Assembly: GCA_949126835.1 (NCBI GenBank)
Contig: OX421502.1
Location: 36,949,479-37,013,478 of the forward strand
Source: Anisus vortex
Lineage: Eukaryota > Mollusca > Gastropoda > Planorbidae
Reading direction: 5' to 3'
DNA: 64,000 bases
Shown here: piece after piece, positions 44,780 through 56,659 of the stretch
How the letters are laid out: the number at the start of each line of letters is the position of its first letter
How positions within the stretch are numbered: position 1 is the first letter of the stretch
Program-made: the position numbers and the translations under genes
Notes under the pieces: generated by a model
What the model was told of the DNA's origin: nothing
Database searches by the model: none
The model's input: the letters and a program-made list of their open reading frames with translations, nothing else

Positions 44780-45617
44780 AGCTGTTAATTCTGTAAATCA
44801 TACAACATTACGACAAGAGCCATACAAATGACAGAATTACACGAGCTATTTCTGATTAAACTAATTATAAAATGAAGCTGAATTAACGTTATTTATAATG
44901 CTTCCGTTTTGGAGTTAATGGCACTCTCCTTCTCTCAGTTAACCCAATCGGACACACGATACTCTTGTACGCTGATCCAGCTCACAACAATCTAAAGTTT
45001 TGGGGTGGGGTGGGCGGGAGGGGAGGGGCTTTATTATAAGCCTACATGATGTGCCACAACAGAACTCAATACAACCCACCACCACCTTCTCTCACCCTCT
45101 TTCCGTGTTTAACATTAACAGGTGAACTAAAGATCTATCTATTCCTTTACCAGCAATGAGCTTTTTATTACAATCAAATAGAACCAAATCTCGTCTCCCT
45201 TTACAGAGTAGACGGCTTCCATAATAATTTATTATTTAGCCTTCCGGGCGTTTTTATTCCCTTGCGGGGAAGGAGAGCGGGGGGTTCATGTCACGATTTG
45301 ACATGTTTAAGACTTTAAAGGTAAACAGACGATCAGAAGAAGAAGAAAAAACGAAGATCAAGCCACCTGGGACAGTGATCTCGTGTCTCTCGTAATAACA
45401 CAATATTACCTACACATATCATCTATATCATCTAGTTTTAAAAATGGTCCATTTTACAAGTGATAAAGAAACACGATTCTCAGAAAAGAAATATAGACAT
45501 AAATTTATTCATTAAGAATGCGTCCCGGTAACTTCTATTCACCAAACGCCCAGGACAGTTAGACTATTGTTTTAAATTCATACAATTCAATTGGCTGGAA
45601 AACAAACCAAGCAAAGT
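44780..45617. other. Intron-like spacer, nothing recognised
   Basis: Unique AT-rich sequence. A G-rich patch lies at 45001-45030. At 45618-45715 faint family-2 SINE words (GGGTAGTGTGCTGGTCACAC) begin. Confidence 0.4.
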
Positions 45618-46099
45618 TTACCTTTCGGACCGTGGATGTCCATGGGGCAATTGAAGCACAGTCCACGCGTTTCGCAGGCTGGGTAGTGTGCTGGTCACAC
45701 AATCTACTGGTAAGTAGTGGACAGCAAAGTTTGCGATTGGTTAAAAAGCAAAAACAATTTGTTGTTTTAAAATTCATTACATTTATTCTTTTTTCATTAA
45801 AATCACATGACATTTCTTACCCAACGCCATAGGACATTTTAACATAAAGTCACATGACATTTTTTACATAAAATCACGTGACATTTATTTCCTTTAACTA
45901 GAAAAGAAAAAGAAACAGTTAATGCAAAACAGTTTATACAATCAAAGGTCAAAGCTACAAGCGGATACATTTTTTTAAACAGAATTTAACATTTACACAC
46001 AATAATTTACTCAGCTCAATGAACGATACAAATTAAACCCAAATATTGTCTTGTGGTGTTCTAACGATTGTGTGGCCAGTACGTTGTCATCTACTCCCA

Positions 46100-46640
46100 C
46101 CGATTTCCGTTATCAACTGTTTAACGATTCGCCAATTCTAAGAATCAAATTCTATATAAAAAAAAATTGTTTATACAATTTGACATTTGAACATTTCATC
46201 ATCATCATCAATCCCTTGACCGTTGTGGTGGTTGGGGAGAGGGGAGAGAGAATGGACACCTCAGCAGACAACCCTCTCCATTTTTGCCTATCTTGAGCGG
46301 TTGTCACTTGTTGAGTCAACTGCAGCCCTGTCCAATATTTTATGTTGTCAAACCAGCATCGCTGACGGCCTCTTCGACTGACTCCGACGTCCACCTTCTA
46401 CTGTGCCTTGGAAGATTGTTTTTGGCATGTTATTATGTCACAAAACATGACCGAACCATGTCAGTTTGCGCCGTTTGATTGTTGTCATAGTGTTTTCTTG
46501 AGGGCCTGCAATAAATGATATTGTGTCCCAGACATACTCAATGGTCTTGTGTTCGACGTAAGACACTCGACGTATTTTTCTCATGCATTTATTTTCGAAT
46601 GCCTGCAACTTCTTTTCAGTGGCTGATAGCTGTAATTAAA
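46100..46640 (-). pseudogene. LINE C-terminus with RRGRQRxxWxDNIxxWTG motif
   Basis: The minus frame 46152-46394 encodes VSRRGRQRCWFDNIKYWTGL, then RQKWRGLSAEV, then TTTTVKGLMMMMK, the hallmark end of a widespread LINE RT protein whose 3' end is an ATG/CAT triplet repeat (46197-46208). Upstream sequence to about 46640 continues in broken frames. It is 5' truncated. Confidence 0.78.
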
Positions 46641-46649
46641 ACCATTTTA

Positions 46650-47480
46650 CGAAAAGATTGGTGTGTTGCCAGCATAGGGCTCCGTTCATACTAGAGCCGG
46701 CACTGAATATAGGTGAAATATACGCCGGGGTGCATGGCGCTTTAAAAACACACAAATTATCCACTAATGAGACTCACATACACTAAATTCACGTGACCAG
46801 TACTATGGCCTCCATTTTTTGTGTGACAGATAAAAACTTTTAAATCTAGGAATGAGCTATTTAAACAAAAACAAAACAAAAAACAGAACGAGATAAAAAG
46901 TAATCAGAAAGTGTAAAGAGTGTAGCTCCTGGTAAGGCCAGTCTTGTAACATTTTCTCACGCCCCCCGTTTCGTATATTTTTTGCTTAATTTCCTTGACT
47001 GTGTTGGCGACTAAGTCATCGTGACATATTCTGTAGGGCTACTATAGGCTTGCCTCCAGCGGGTACACCATGTGTATCGACGTGGAAACCACGTCTTTTC
47101 CCCGTCGTACGACATGTGCTCGCTGGGCCCTACGTCTTCATACATTGTGGACTGTGTAGCTATTTGACATCAAAGTTTCGTTTTGACCACAATCCATACT
47201 GATTTTGTTTCTCCAAGTGAATTAAGTGCACTTCTGCCCCCCCCCCCCCTTTTTCATCTTTTAACGTCTTCACTATTCTATCTATATGCTTACTCTACCC
47301 ACGCACACACACACACACATTTTTTCCCAACCCCTTTCATTCTCCTCCTCCATCTCTCGACCTTGAACTGCTTTCATAGTCTTAAAATACATAACACTTA
47401 AACAAACACCCATTGAGTTCATCACTTTATTTCACTGTTTACAGTCTAGTTGTTCATTTTCTATTGCATTCACTCTCTCC
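46650..47480. other. Intron-like spacer
   Basis: Unique sequence with a 12-C run near 47237-47249 and a short CA run at 47304-47317. No gene recognised. Confidence 0.4.
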
Positions 47481-47594
<114 letters not shown>

Positions 47595-47767
47595 GCCACT
47601 GTATCTCCCTATCAGCCCCTGAAATCTTCCACGACCACCACCACCACCACCATCTCTCCCCCACAGCAACATGTGGTATTTTTACCTGCTTTCGTGGTTC
47701 AGCTTCCCCAGTTATCTTTCACTGGTACGTCAAGATAGTGAGAGAGGAGGACAGACAGAAATAGACT

Positions 47768-47845
<78 letters not shown>

Positions 47846-47850
47846 TAAAA
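47768..47850 (+). repeat. GA dinucleotide microsatellite
   Basis: GA units with a few interruptions, complementary to the CT tract at 47483-47590. Confidence 0.95.
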
Positions 47851-47989
47851 AAGAACGAAAGAAAACGAGATAGTTTTGCTCCTTCTTTAAAAATAAGACA
47901 AATAAACATGCACCCTCACCCCCCACCCCAAAACACACACGCAATCACACAATCGCACAACAATCGTTTAGTTCGATGTGCAACGTTTT

Positions 47990-48370
47990 CTTCAAGCCCT
48001 CGCTCCGACCAATGAACGAGGCCAACCAAACCACTCTCGTCTCTCTCCTCCCCACACAGATCACACAAGAGTTACATTTCGTGGTTTCAATTCTTTCACT
48101 TGTTTAAAACAACATCACATCAATAGCCTGCAGTGTTGTGTGTGCTAGCTGTTCTATGTTGCGCAAAGAAAAACAATCTATTTCTATAATTATGTATTGT
48201 GTCTGTAAACTAGGATAGAGTCTAGTATTATTCGCTATTGTGGAGGATATATAGTCTACAGATCTATGTGACTTTTTTCCTTGATATCGGTCAGACAGTG
48301 AAATGGATAATATCCTGTTCTTAACTTAATATTTCGACGTATTGTTTATTACTAGACATTTGATCGGTAA
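47990..48370 (+). promoter_or_regulatory. Possible alternative first exon / promoter region
   Basis: A non-repetitive, CG-richer stretch with a CCAAT-like GACCAATGAACG near 48007, ending in a good donor, GATCG|GTAAGTCA, at 48366/48367. It sits inside the putative long intron on the same strand as the candidate gene. This is speculative: neither a start site nor a coding frame is supported. Confidence 0.2.
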
Positions 48371-48457
48371 GTCATTTGTGTATTTTATAATCGTATACAA
48401 ACTATAGACCTACCTGGCTAGCATACATATATTGACATGATGCAGGTATGATATATA

Positions 48458-48644
48458 CAGGGGCGAAGCCACAGGGGGGGGGGGGGGGCTGAGGGGGGCT
48501 AAGCCCCCCCCTGGAATTTAAAAAAAGATATCTTTTTCAAGTAATTTTTTTAAAATATGTACTAAATTTGCTAAAAATTGGGTAAATCTTTGTCACGCGA
48601 AAGTTCAGCCCCCCCCCTGGAAAAAATGTCTGGCTTCGCCCCTG
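48458..48644. mobile_element. 187-bp hAT-type MITE with perfect TSD GATATATA
   Basis: Ends CAGGGGCGAAGCCACAGG and TGGCTTCGCCCCTG are inverted repeats, with additional inverted CAGCCCCCCCC / GGGGGCTGA subterminal parts. Flanking octamers GATATATA occur at 48450-48457 and 48645-48652. Non-coding. Confidence 0.92.
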
Positions 48645-48977
48645 GATATATATAGATCTACAGACAACAGTGTAGGCTACCTTAACAGTAAAACAGTAAG
48701 GGTAGGCTATTTTTTTAAATATAATTTGTTTTACATATTTCATACTTAATTACTTATGCCTGTCGTCCCCGATCCGAATATTTCATACATTTAACTTAAT
48801 TAGAGTAGGACTAGGAAGGAGTACATTGTGATCATTTCACTAGTCACTAGTGAACTAGGGTATATTACTTTACATGTCGTGATTAAGTTAGCCTGTAAAA
48901 TATAGGCCAAAACATGCAAATTGTTTACACATATAATAACCCATGGTTCTCTCTCCATATCTCCCTCCACCACCCTC

Positions 48978-48992
48978 TCTCTCTCTCTCTCT

Positions 48993-49029
<37 letters not shown>

Positions 49030-49300
49030 ATATACATATAATATATAGAGAGAGAACGATAGGGGAGAGAAACATGGAGAGAGATAAATAAATTGACAGA
49101 TAGACAGACAGACAGACAGACAGAGTGATGGATACATACACGTAGATAGATAAGCAAAACGATTCACAGACAGTTATATAGATAGATAAAGAGCTCGACA
49201 GACTGACAAAAAGACAGACAAACAGACATATCTACAGAAAGACAGATCGATCGAACGACAGACAGATAGACAGACAATTATATAGAAAGATAGATAGACA
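48978..49300. repeat. CT microsatellite followed by GATA/GACA tract
   Basis: CTCTCT runs (48978-49026), then GAGAGA (49047-49085), then GATA, GACA and CAGA tetranucleotide words to about 49300. Frames across are artefacts. Confidence 0.9.
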
Positions 49301-49754
49301 ACAATTTTGTCTATACAACAAACGCCAATGGTGTTTGGAAGTAATGGTGAAATAGGTAAAAAACCCGACACATAATATCCAAGTCACGTTCAGGATCCAA
49401 ATGGTGATGATTATACTTAGATCTACATCTTACATGAAATACCTGTATATGTGTGTATATGTTGAAGTGTGAGTGAAGGGTACACATTGAGGTATTTACA
49501 TTTAATCATGCGGCGTGAGATGATCAAATAACATCCTATTGTCATGATGTAATGTACAAATATGTGTGAAAAAGATGAGTGTAATTGTGTACGAGCAAAT
49601 TAAGACTAAAAGATTGTTAAGATAAAAAAGGAGTCCTTGACAAATCTTTTTTTTTTACCACTTTTATATTAGGACAAATGTATGAAATATAAGCACAATA
49701 TTATCTTATCTTTCTTTGTATTATTTGCTTATCTTATATGTTGCATTCACTTTT

Positions 49755-49900
49755 TCTAGAGATAAGATTATTGCGTCCTACGCTTATCCGTGGCTTGAGT
49801 ATAGCTTGCATTTGTATTAGTGTTTTAAATGTTGTCAAGTAATCGGTTTTCCTGTTTTGTTCAGGTAACCCATTCCATGCCCGGATGCCACTCGGGATTA
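49755..49900 (-). repeat. CR1-like LINE 3' end (minus)
   Basis: AGATTATTGCGTCCTACGCT, TATCCGTGGCTTGAGTATAG and CCATTCCATGCCCGGATGCC are the minus-strand family words. It meets a plus-strand fragment of the same family at about 49900. Confidence 0.65.
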
Positions 49901-50085
49901 TACATGTTCATCCAAAGCTTTTAAATCAGTTATGAAATGGAACTGTGTATTTGAACTCTTTAGAAATACTTTCAAACTTAACATCATTTAAATCCTTTTT
50001 GAAAAAATGCAAGACCAGATTAAAGCCACAATAAATAAGCGTAGGTCGCAAACATCTTGTTTAGAGAAAGAGCGTCCGCACATCC
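49900..50085 (+). repeat. CR1-like LINE 3' end (plus)
   Basis: CATCATTTAAATCCTTTTTG encodes SFKSFLK-like residues, followed by CAAGACCAGATTAAAGCCAC, TAAGCGTAGGTCGCAAACAT and GAGAAAGAGCGTCCG. The orientation is opposite to the adjoining fragment. Confidence 0.6.
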
Positions 50086-50139
50086 TACGATAAGACAACA
50101 ATATCTCATCCTTCTATATCGACTGCATTGTAATTTAAA

Positions 50140-50439
50140 TCAAAGACTATAATAAGATGGACCGCTTGCTTTATTTTTTTAGAGCTTATAATATGTTCTT
50201 TTTTTTCGTGCGCATCCAATAACGCTGTCTTAAATTACTTCTACGCTTCTACGTTTGCCTAAATGTTTCAGCTGTATGCAACTTTCGATTTTAATTTTAA
50301 TTTTTCATTAAGAAAACCATAGCGATAAAATAAAATGGAAGTGTACAGTGCAAAAGGGATATGGGAATTCCGAAAAGAAGTTGAGTCATCAAATAGCAGA
50401 AATATTAAAGCAAGCGGTCCATCTTATTACAGTCGTTGG
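50140..50439. mobile_element. MITE with GCTTGCT/AGCAAGC terminal repeats
   Basis: The left CAAAGACTATAATAAGATGG plus ACCGCTTGCT and right AGCAAGCGGTCCATCTTATT plus ACAGTCGTTGG are inverted repeats. The interior, about 300 bp in total, contains GGAATTCCGAAAAGAAG shared with 7630-7759. The flanks TTAAA and TAAAA agree at 4 of 5. Non-coding. Confidence 0.82.
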
Positions 50440-50548
50440 TAAAATACTTAACAAAAGCTTGCTTGAATAATGTCACTATTACTCATTTATCATTGTAATT
50501 ATTGCACACATAATTTGAAAATTTACAATGTCTATTACCCCCCTACTG

Positions 50549-50736
50549 CAGGGGTTGGCAACCTTTTGATTGTAGTGTGCCAAAAAAAGGATTTCTAATT
50601 CATTCAGCGTGCCAACAGTCTTAAAGTCATCGTGATCTAGCACTCAACTTCTTGTAAAGAGACTTGAATTGCCTTTTTGTGGGTCTTTCACGTGCCATTG
50701 AAAATCGCTCTGCGTGCCATAGGTTGCCGACCCCTG
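50549..50736. mobile_element. hAT-type MITE, GGCACGC family
   Basis: Ends CAGGGGTTGGCAACCT and AGGTTGCCGACCCCTG are near-perfect inverted repeats. CTACTG borders both sides directly (50543-50548 and 50737-50742). The interior has ATTTCTAATTCATTCAGCGT and CACGTGCCATTGAAAATCGC. Confidence 0.88.
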
Positions 50737-50816
50737 CTACTGTGTATAAACAGCCTATATATTTCTGTACCTATAGTTAACAAAGTTTGTGACGGTTGTG
50801 TCTGGTGATTCAACTT

Positions 50817-51074
50817 TTATATCTTCGGTTATATCTTCGGTTATATCTTCGGTTATATCTTCGGTTATATCTTCGGTTATATCTTCGGTTATATCTTCGG
50901 TTATATCTTCGGTTATATCTTCGGTTATATCTTCGGTTATATCTTCGGTTATATCTTCGGTTATATCTTCGGTTATATCTTCGGTTATATCTTCGATTAT
51001 ATCTTCGGTTATATCTTCGGTTATATCTTCGGTTATATCTTCGGTTATATCTTCGGTTATATCTTCGGTTATAG
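50817..51074 (+). repeat. 12-bp minisatellite, about 21.5 units
   Basis: The unit TTATATCTTCGG is virtually perfect, with one G-to-A change near 50995. Because 12 is divisible by three, the array is open in several frames on both strands (for example repeats of ITED on the minus strand). There is no evidence of a gene. Confidence 0.97.
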
Positions 51075-51094
51075 ATAGCATCCACAGATATATG

Positions 51095-51340
51095 TGGCCA
51101 CGCTGGCCGATCGGCAGCGCGTACGGCTGGCGTAACCGAAGGCTCTGGGTTAGAATCCTGGTGAATCTTTTGTCTGAAGGGTGGTGTCTCTGAGTCTACC
51201 CATCCCTGATTAGTTAACATTATTCGGGGTAAAGTAAAGGCGGCTACACAATCCCCTAGTATGCCATGGCTACAGAAACTGGTGAACGCTGCTTCATCGG
51301 CACTATGATCAATTTGGTCCGAAGATACCTTACTTTACTA
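51095..51340 (+). mobile_element. SINE, family 2
   Basis: GGCCACGCTGGCCGATCGGC, GGTTAGAATCCTGGTGAATC, GTGTCTCTGAGTCTACCCAT, ATTCGGGGTAAAGTAAAGGC, ACTGGTGAACGCTGCTTCAT and TTTGGTCCGAAGATACCTTA give head-to-tail order. It follows the 12-bp minisatellite directly. Confidence 0.85.
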
Positions 51341-52380
51341 TCCACAATTAAAGAACACCCCCCCACCTCTGCTATCTAAATCAACTTTCAATGGGTGTAT
51401 TTAAAACAAAAGTCCACAAAATCTCCACCATAGTCCAATTTACATTAAATGCAACAACGATGTGTATTGCCTCAATGTATTTACTCTGCATATTTATTGC
51501 CCATGAGCCAAGGGGGGTAATGAATCGTTAAAATAATGTGCCCTTCCCTCCTACCTCCCATGCCCCCCTGGCGATGTTGCAAGTTGTAAGTAAGTCAATT
51601 TTGCTGTTGTTCACTACAATCTCAACAGCATGCACAATTTTATTTATTGTGGAAAGGTCATAAACAACAAACTATATATTGAGCGTCTTTTTAAAAAAAA
51701 ATGTCTTTTTGGTTTATAAAGCTAAAATTTCTACATCGGTAAACTCGTTATGGAAGTTATAAAATATTTTCTGTAAACCAAATCTCATTGTGTCTCTACT
51801 ATAAAGGATTGATATATCATTATTGTTTTAGGTAAAATAACATTTATTTACACAGTTTTATTATCCATGGATACTGGATACAAAATATGAGGAAGGTTTT
51901 TTTTTAGTATTTTGTTCTCAAAATTTAAATGTATTCTGAAAGTGCTTTATGTTTTTTTGACATTGTTAGGCCAGCTCTCAATTTTACCGAAACTGTAGTG
52001 CCACCCCCCCCCCCCCCACCCTTTCACATTCCCTTACTCTTTTTTTCTTTTTTTTTGCTACGCAATCTAGTGTCCACGGGATAATTAACCGTTAACCCTT
52101 TCACTCCCAGCTCTCTAATGCTCAACAATCAAACCGCCCAGCTAAAAATGCCAAAAATGTGTCAGTCAGTTTGGGTGAGCCACTAAAAGGGATCCCGGAG
52201 AGAGGGGGGGAGGGGGTGAAACTTAGACTATAATGGGCGTGGCTTTTATTGCATACTGGGACATACCGTTCTGGATATTTGGTTTAAATAGTAATATGTA
52301 TATTAGACTAACTCAATAAAAAGGTATCTACATAGGCCTAATTTTCAGTTTTGCATAACTTACGTCATTTTACCAGGAGT
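51341..52380. other. Intron-like spacer; possible piggyBac-type end
   Basis: AT-rich with a 15-C run at about 52003-52017. At 52093 TTAACCCTTTCACTCCCAGC looks like a piggyBac-type TTAA-CCC end without a visible partner. No gene recognised. Confidence 0.4.
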
Positions 52381-52389
52381 GTATATTTT

Positions 52390-52561
52390 TATCGATCCAT
52401 TTATCTATTCATCTATCCATCCATCCATCTATCTATCTATCTATCTATTTATGTATTTATCCATCCATCTATCTATGTATCCACCCATCTATCAATGCAT
52501 CTATCTATCTAATTATCCATCTATATATTCAGCATTTATGTATCTATCACCAAATACATCC

Positions 52562-52622
<61 letters not shown>
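52390..52622 (+). repeat. ATCT/ATCC tetranucleotide and TC microsatellite
   Basis: ATCTATCCATCC words (52395-52540) followed by about 28 TC units (52563-52620). Confidence 0.93.
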
Positions 52623-52623
<1 letters not shown>

Positions 52624-52679
52624 CTATCTATCTGTTCTTGTAACATTGGGGGAGGTGAATATGTTCATTGTTTAACTAT

Positions 52680-54209
52680 TTAAATGTATTTGTGTCAGTT
52701 GATGATACAATCAGGTGACGATTAGCACCTGCCATATTTTCTTTTAAATTAAGGTCAAGTAAGATCCTTCTCAAATCCCCTCTTGGGTGTATTTTGACCT
52801 TAAACATTTACTTTCAGTTTTGTATCCATTACATCTTGTCAGGATAACTTTATATCTAGGCTATGTCTATCTTTGATTCGCTGGGTTTTCAGTTTCCACG
52901 AATATCAAAATATTATTAACTGGAGAGTCAACAAGCACATAATATATTGAAAGATTATATACTTTTGTTTAAAAACGTATCACACTAACAACATTGTTTT
53001 AAATTGCTCAAAGGCTAAATACAGTACACCCCCAACCACTTCATAAGAAGGGGCAAAGAACTTTTACTGAAAAGCTGCAGTTATGGGCACTAGAATTATC
53101 TCCCTTGTGTATCTCTTTCCCTTTCATGCCTGTAAACCATTCATCAAGCAGGCATGCGCATATTTTTATGACTAACAAACATTTTAAAGGGGCAAATATT
53201 TTGTTTGTCTCCCTTTAGTGGTCTCAATACAGCCCACAAGCTTAAAGTATATGTTGTATCTTTAGGGTCGCGGGGACCTTCTGTGTACTACTTTAAACAA
53301 AATCTTGCGCAGAGTTCAAAGGCCAGTTAAAGTCCTAAGCTAATTATCCATAGGGGTCAGAGGAAAGCAAGCAACGCACCTGACGCCCAACGATTGAGTG
53401 CCTAATATAGGCGATTTCATACGTAAGAGCAGGGCTAGACAAAGACAATTAGATGACCTAGTCACTCAAAAGTTTTGAATGATTTAAAGAAAAAATTAAA
53501 GTAAAAAAGTTCCTTTTTGTTTTTCTGTAGTAGTCTGTTAGTACGAGCGTGTCGTAGGTTGCCGACCTCTGCTGTAGATAATTTTGATTTCGTTTCGCAT
53601 CTTTGAAATGTAATCACAACGTAATCAATGAAAACAGTGTAATCTTATAATCCTCTGTACTATATGAATGTATGAACAAATCATGCACCACTGTTTATGA
53701 GTTCGTGTTAAAGCGGCCCAGTGTTACGACCTAACGCTGTATGTATGTATTACTATGTTATAATTGGCCTACTTGATGCAGTTGTTCAAATAACTGTAAT
53801 CGCCGAACTACCGCTATTGATTTTAACGTTGTTATCAACTACATGTCAAACTTGATATTCTTACCCCCTGCACATTTCCTGGGGCTGATCTCCACGAAGT
53901 GACAATATGTCAATACTTACCCCCCCCCCCCACCAATCACCCACCCACCCTAAACAAAGTCCAATTTCAGTTGTCAGGCTGACATTTCAAATAGTCTTAC
54001 CTTTCAGTTTATAACAAAAGGGGAATGAACTACGTAAATGAATGTCCAATACTTCTTAAAACACGGTAGTGTTTCTACCTGTCGCTATAAGGGACAATAC
54101 GTTGATTAAAACAACTTTTTACTTGAGATTATTTATTATTTAAATGAATACAAAATGGCATTATTTAACATGCACGAATACGGCATGAATATTCAGTAAC
54201 GTAAATGTA
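52680..54209. other. Intron-like spacer; trace of a GGCACGC-family MITE
   Basis: Mostly unique. CGTAGGTTGCCGACCTCTG at 53555-53573 looks like a right MITE end, perhaps paired with CAGGGCTAGACAAAG near 53430, but the interior words are absent. A C run lies near 53920-53931. Confidence 0.35.
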
Positions 54210-54488
54210 AAATGATTGAGAGAGAGAGAAAGAGAGAGAGAGAAAGAGAGAGAGAGAAAGAAAGGATTGAGGGTAAGAAGGAAGAGGAGATGGCTTTGTG
54301 GGGGGGGGGGGGGGGGAGGACGAGACAGAGGTTGAACTCAACATGTCGACGACGAAAATGCAAACAGTTAAAACTCAAAGAAAATGGACAGTCATTGAAT
54401 AGAATACCTGGAGAGAGAGACAGACCGACAGACACAATTAATAGAGGAATATACTGAGTTTTTGAAGAGACAGACAGGTTAGACACAC

Positions 54489-54527
<39 letters not shown>

Positions 54528-54710
54528 TACGAAATTAATAGAGACATACACTGAGTGTTGAAGAGATAGACAGTTTAGAAACAGAAAGAGAATAAAAGAG
54601 AATACGATAAAGGCTGAGAAAGCAAGCAAAATCATATTCGTATAGAAAGAGAGAGGGAGAGAGAGAAAATGAGAGAATGAGTTAAACTAGTAAGAAAAAG
54701 AAATTTGGAT
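54210..54710 (+). repeat. GA-rich low-complexity region with G run
   Basis: GAGAGA tracts at about 54218-54265 and 54490-54525, GA-rich stretches to 54690, and a 17-G run at 54300-54316. Confidence 0.85.
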
Positions 54711-54808
54711 AACATTTAGATAGACAGCACGAAATAAAAAAAGAACAAGATAAAGTATTTTGAAAAAGTAAAACAGTCCTACGTATCTAAAAGAGTTGAG
54801 AGCATGGA

Positions 54809-54975
54809 TCGTTAACCTACGGCACGCTTGCCAGAATTGGCATGCAGGGCATTTTCATTGGCACGCGAAAGACCATCACAAAAGCAATTAAAAGTCTCTT
54901 CTAATAGAAATTGCGTGCTAGAACAGGATATATTTTAAGCTTTTTTGGCACGCTGAGAAATTCTACTTTGGCAAA
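54809..54975. mobile_element. Decayed GGCACGC-family MITE
   Basis: TTAACCTACGGCACGCTTGC, CATTTTCATTGGCACGCGAA, AGACCATCACAAAAG and TTGGCACGCTGAGAAATTCT match the family interior. Both terminal CAGGGG ends are eroded. Confidence 0.65.
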
Positions 54976-55842
54976 CATTATTATCATAATAATTAGATGA
55001 GGTTTAGAGTATAGAGAATATAAATTAGAATATGGGAAATAGATTTAATTTAATTTCATTCTACTACTTCTACGTTTCCGATGCCAATGAATACACCCGC
55101 TTTTGTAACTGAGACTCGCAAACATCAGCAACGGCATGGGGCAAGGTGGGCGCGTCTGATCCGCTCGACTAAGAGCGCAAAGTTACTTTTATAAACTCAG
55201 CTTGTCGCCCGGATTTGGATAACGCCAAAGATATTTTTAAAAAAAGAGGGGAGTGGGGTTGCACATTTCTTATAGTCGTACTGTAGTTGATGCCTCTGAG
55301 CCGCTGCCTCCACATTGATATGTTCTCGCGTGAATTAGCCCGCCGAGATCTTATTTGCTAAAGTCATTTGAACCCCCACCACAAACTAAATAGATCAGTG
55401 GAGGCCCCCCACCCCCACCCCACATACCTCACTACGATACCTTTGTGCAAATAATTACATAGTCGAAATACTATATCTTTACGATGGTGGTTTCAAAATA
55501 TATTTCCTTTTTTATGTTATTCGTGTTTCAGACAGGATATGACCCGATTAAAGCAGGATTATGGCATAGGGTTTCTGCTTAAAACATATTATGCATGTAT
55601 TATGAATTAACCTTAACCTCCACTTTGTCGTATCTTTTCTATTTGATGTGTTCGAATACAAAAATAGGTCGAAATGGAACAATACTAAACCGTTCACAAA
55701 AAAATTGCGTATCTTATGAGAATGATAAGACTTTTAAGACAGAAAAGGGTGCCAATTAATGAAAGACACGGCACTCAATTCTAACAGATATGACTGGTTA
55801 TTTTTTTTTCTTTGTTAGTGGGATTTTTTGTAATGCCATGTA
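54976..55842. other. Intron-like spacer, nothing recognised
   Basis: Unique sequence without recognised features. Confidence 0.4.
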
Positions 55843-56001
55843 TGGCCGAGTGGCAGTGCGTTCGACTGGCGATCCAAAGGTTCTGGGTTCGAATCCTGGT
55901 CCAAGCTAAGATGTTTTTCATTGTGTCCCTGAGTTTACTCAGCTCTGATGATTACCTGACACTAATTGGGGTAAAGTAAAGGCAGCTGGACATTGTGCTG
56001 T
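55843..56001 (+). mobile_element. 3'-truncated SINE, family 2
   Basis: TGGCCGAGTGGCAGTGCGTT, GGGTTCGAATCCTGGTCCAA, TGTCCCTGAGTTTACTCAGC and GGGGTAAAGTAAAGGCAGCT are followed by ACATTGTGCTG, after which the family sequence ends. Confidence 0.82.
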
Positions 56002-56659
56002 ATATTCTTGCTTCAAACAACAACGAAAAAGAAGCTAGAGGTGCAGTAAAAATGTGGGCATCACAGGGGATCTTAACACAAACCTACTGGGGAGCGGTTA
56101 TAATGATCGGCGCTTTGAATAGCACGGCAGGTATACACCCGATGGTTACACCACTCAGTGGATTAAACCAAACAAAACTACGCCCGAGATCATTCAAATA
56201 ATTGGTTCCCCATTTTTTATTGAAAATTAATTGAAATTGAGACTGAAGACAAAAATGTATCGCCGGAGGAACGATTTGAAAAAGTCATTTAGTAGCCCAA
56301 GGTTGTGAGCCGTTCTTTTTCATTGGGCCGTACGAGGAATTTTAAACAACACAGTCTTAAAATGTATTCACGTTACCAAGACAATGAACTTTGGACGTTC
56401 TGTAGGAAGCGTACTACTATGTGTGAAGGTCCGTTTTGTGGCCCTAGGGCCGCCTATTGAGCACCCAAGTATAGTTCACTATAGATTTGTGAACAAAATG
56501 AAAAATTAAAGAATAAGCTCGCTCCCTGATAGACTTGGTAGACTTTCCGCAAAGCTTGAAAGGAATGGAAACAAATGACTGACTTTGTCACTCAACAGAG
56601 AATTATGGAGTAGATTAACTGTCCAGTGCGCTTCGAGGCAAGGAGTTGATTAACTAATG
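56002..56659. other. Unrecognised short frame and spacer
   Basis: A plus frame to 56201 (encoding MWASQGILTQTYWGAV and onward) has no recognised motif and no conserved-looking splice sites. The remainder holds nothing recognisable. Confidence 0.3.

Noticed and set aside
50755..51220. Repetitive protein genes on both strands
   Set aside because: The frames exist only because the 12-bp unit is a multiple of three; they start and stop at the array edges.
53430..53573. Another GGCACGC-family MITE
   Set aside because: Only the right end is convincing; interior family words are missing.
55995..56201. 68-codon frame after a SINE
   Set aside because: It starts within the SINE, with no recognised motif, and could not be linked to neighbouring splice sites.
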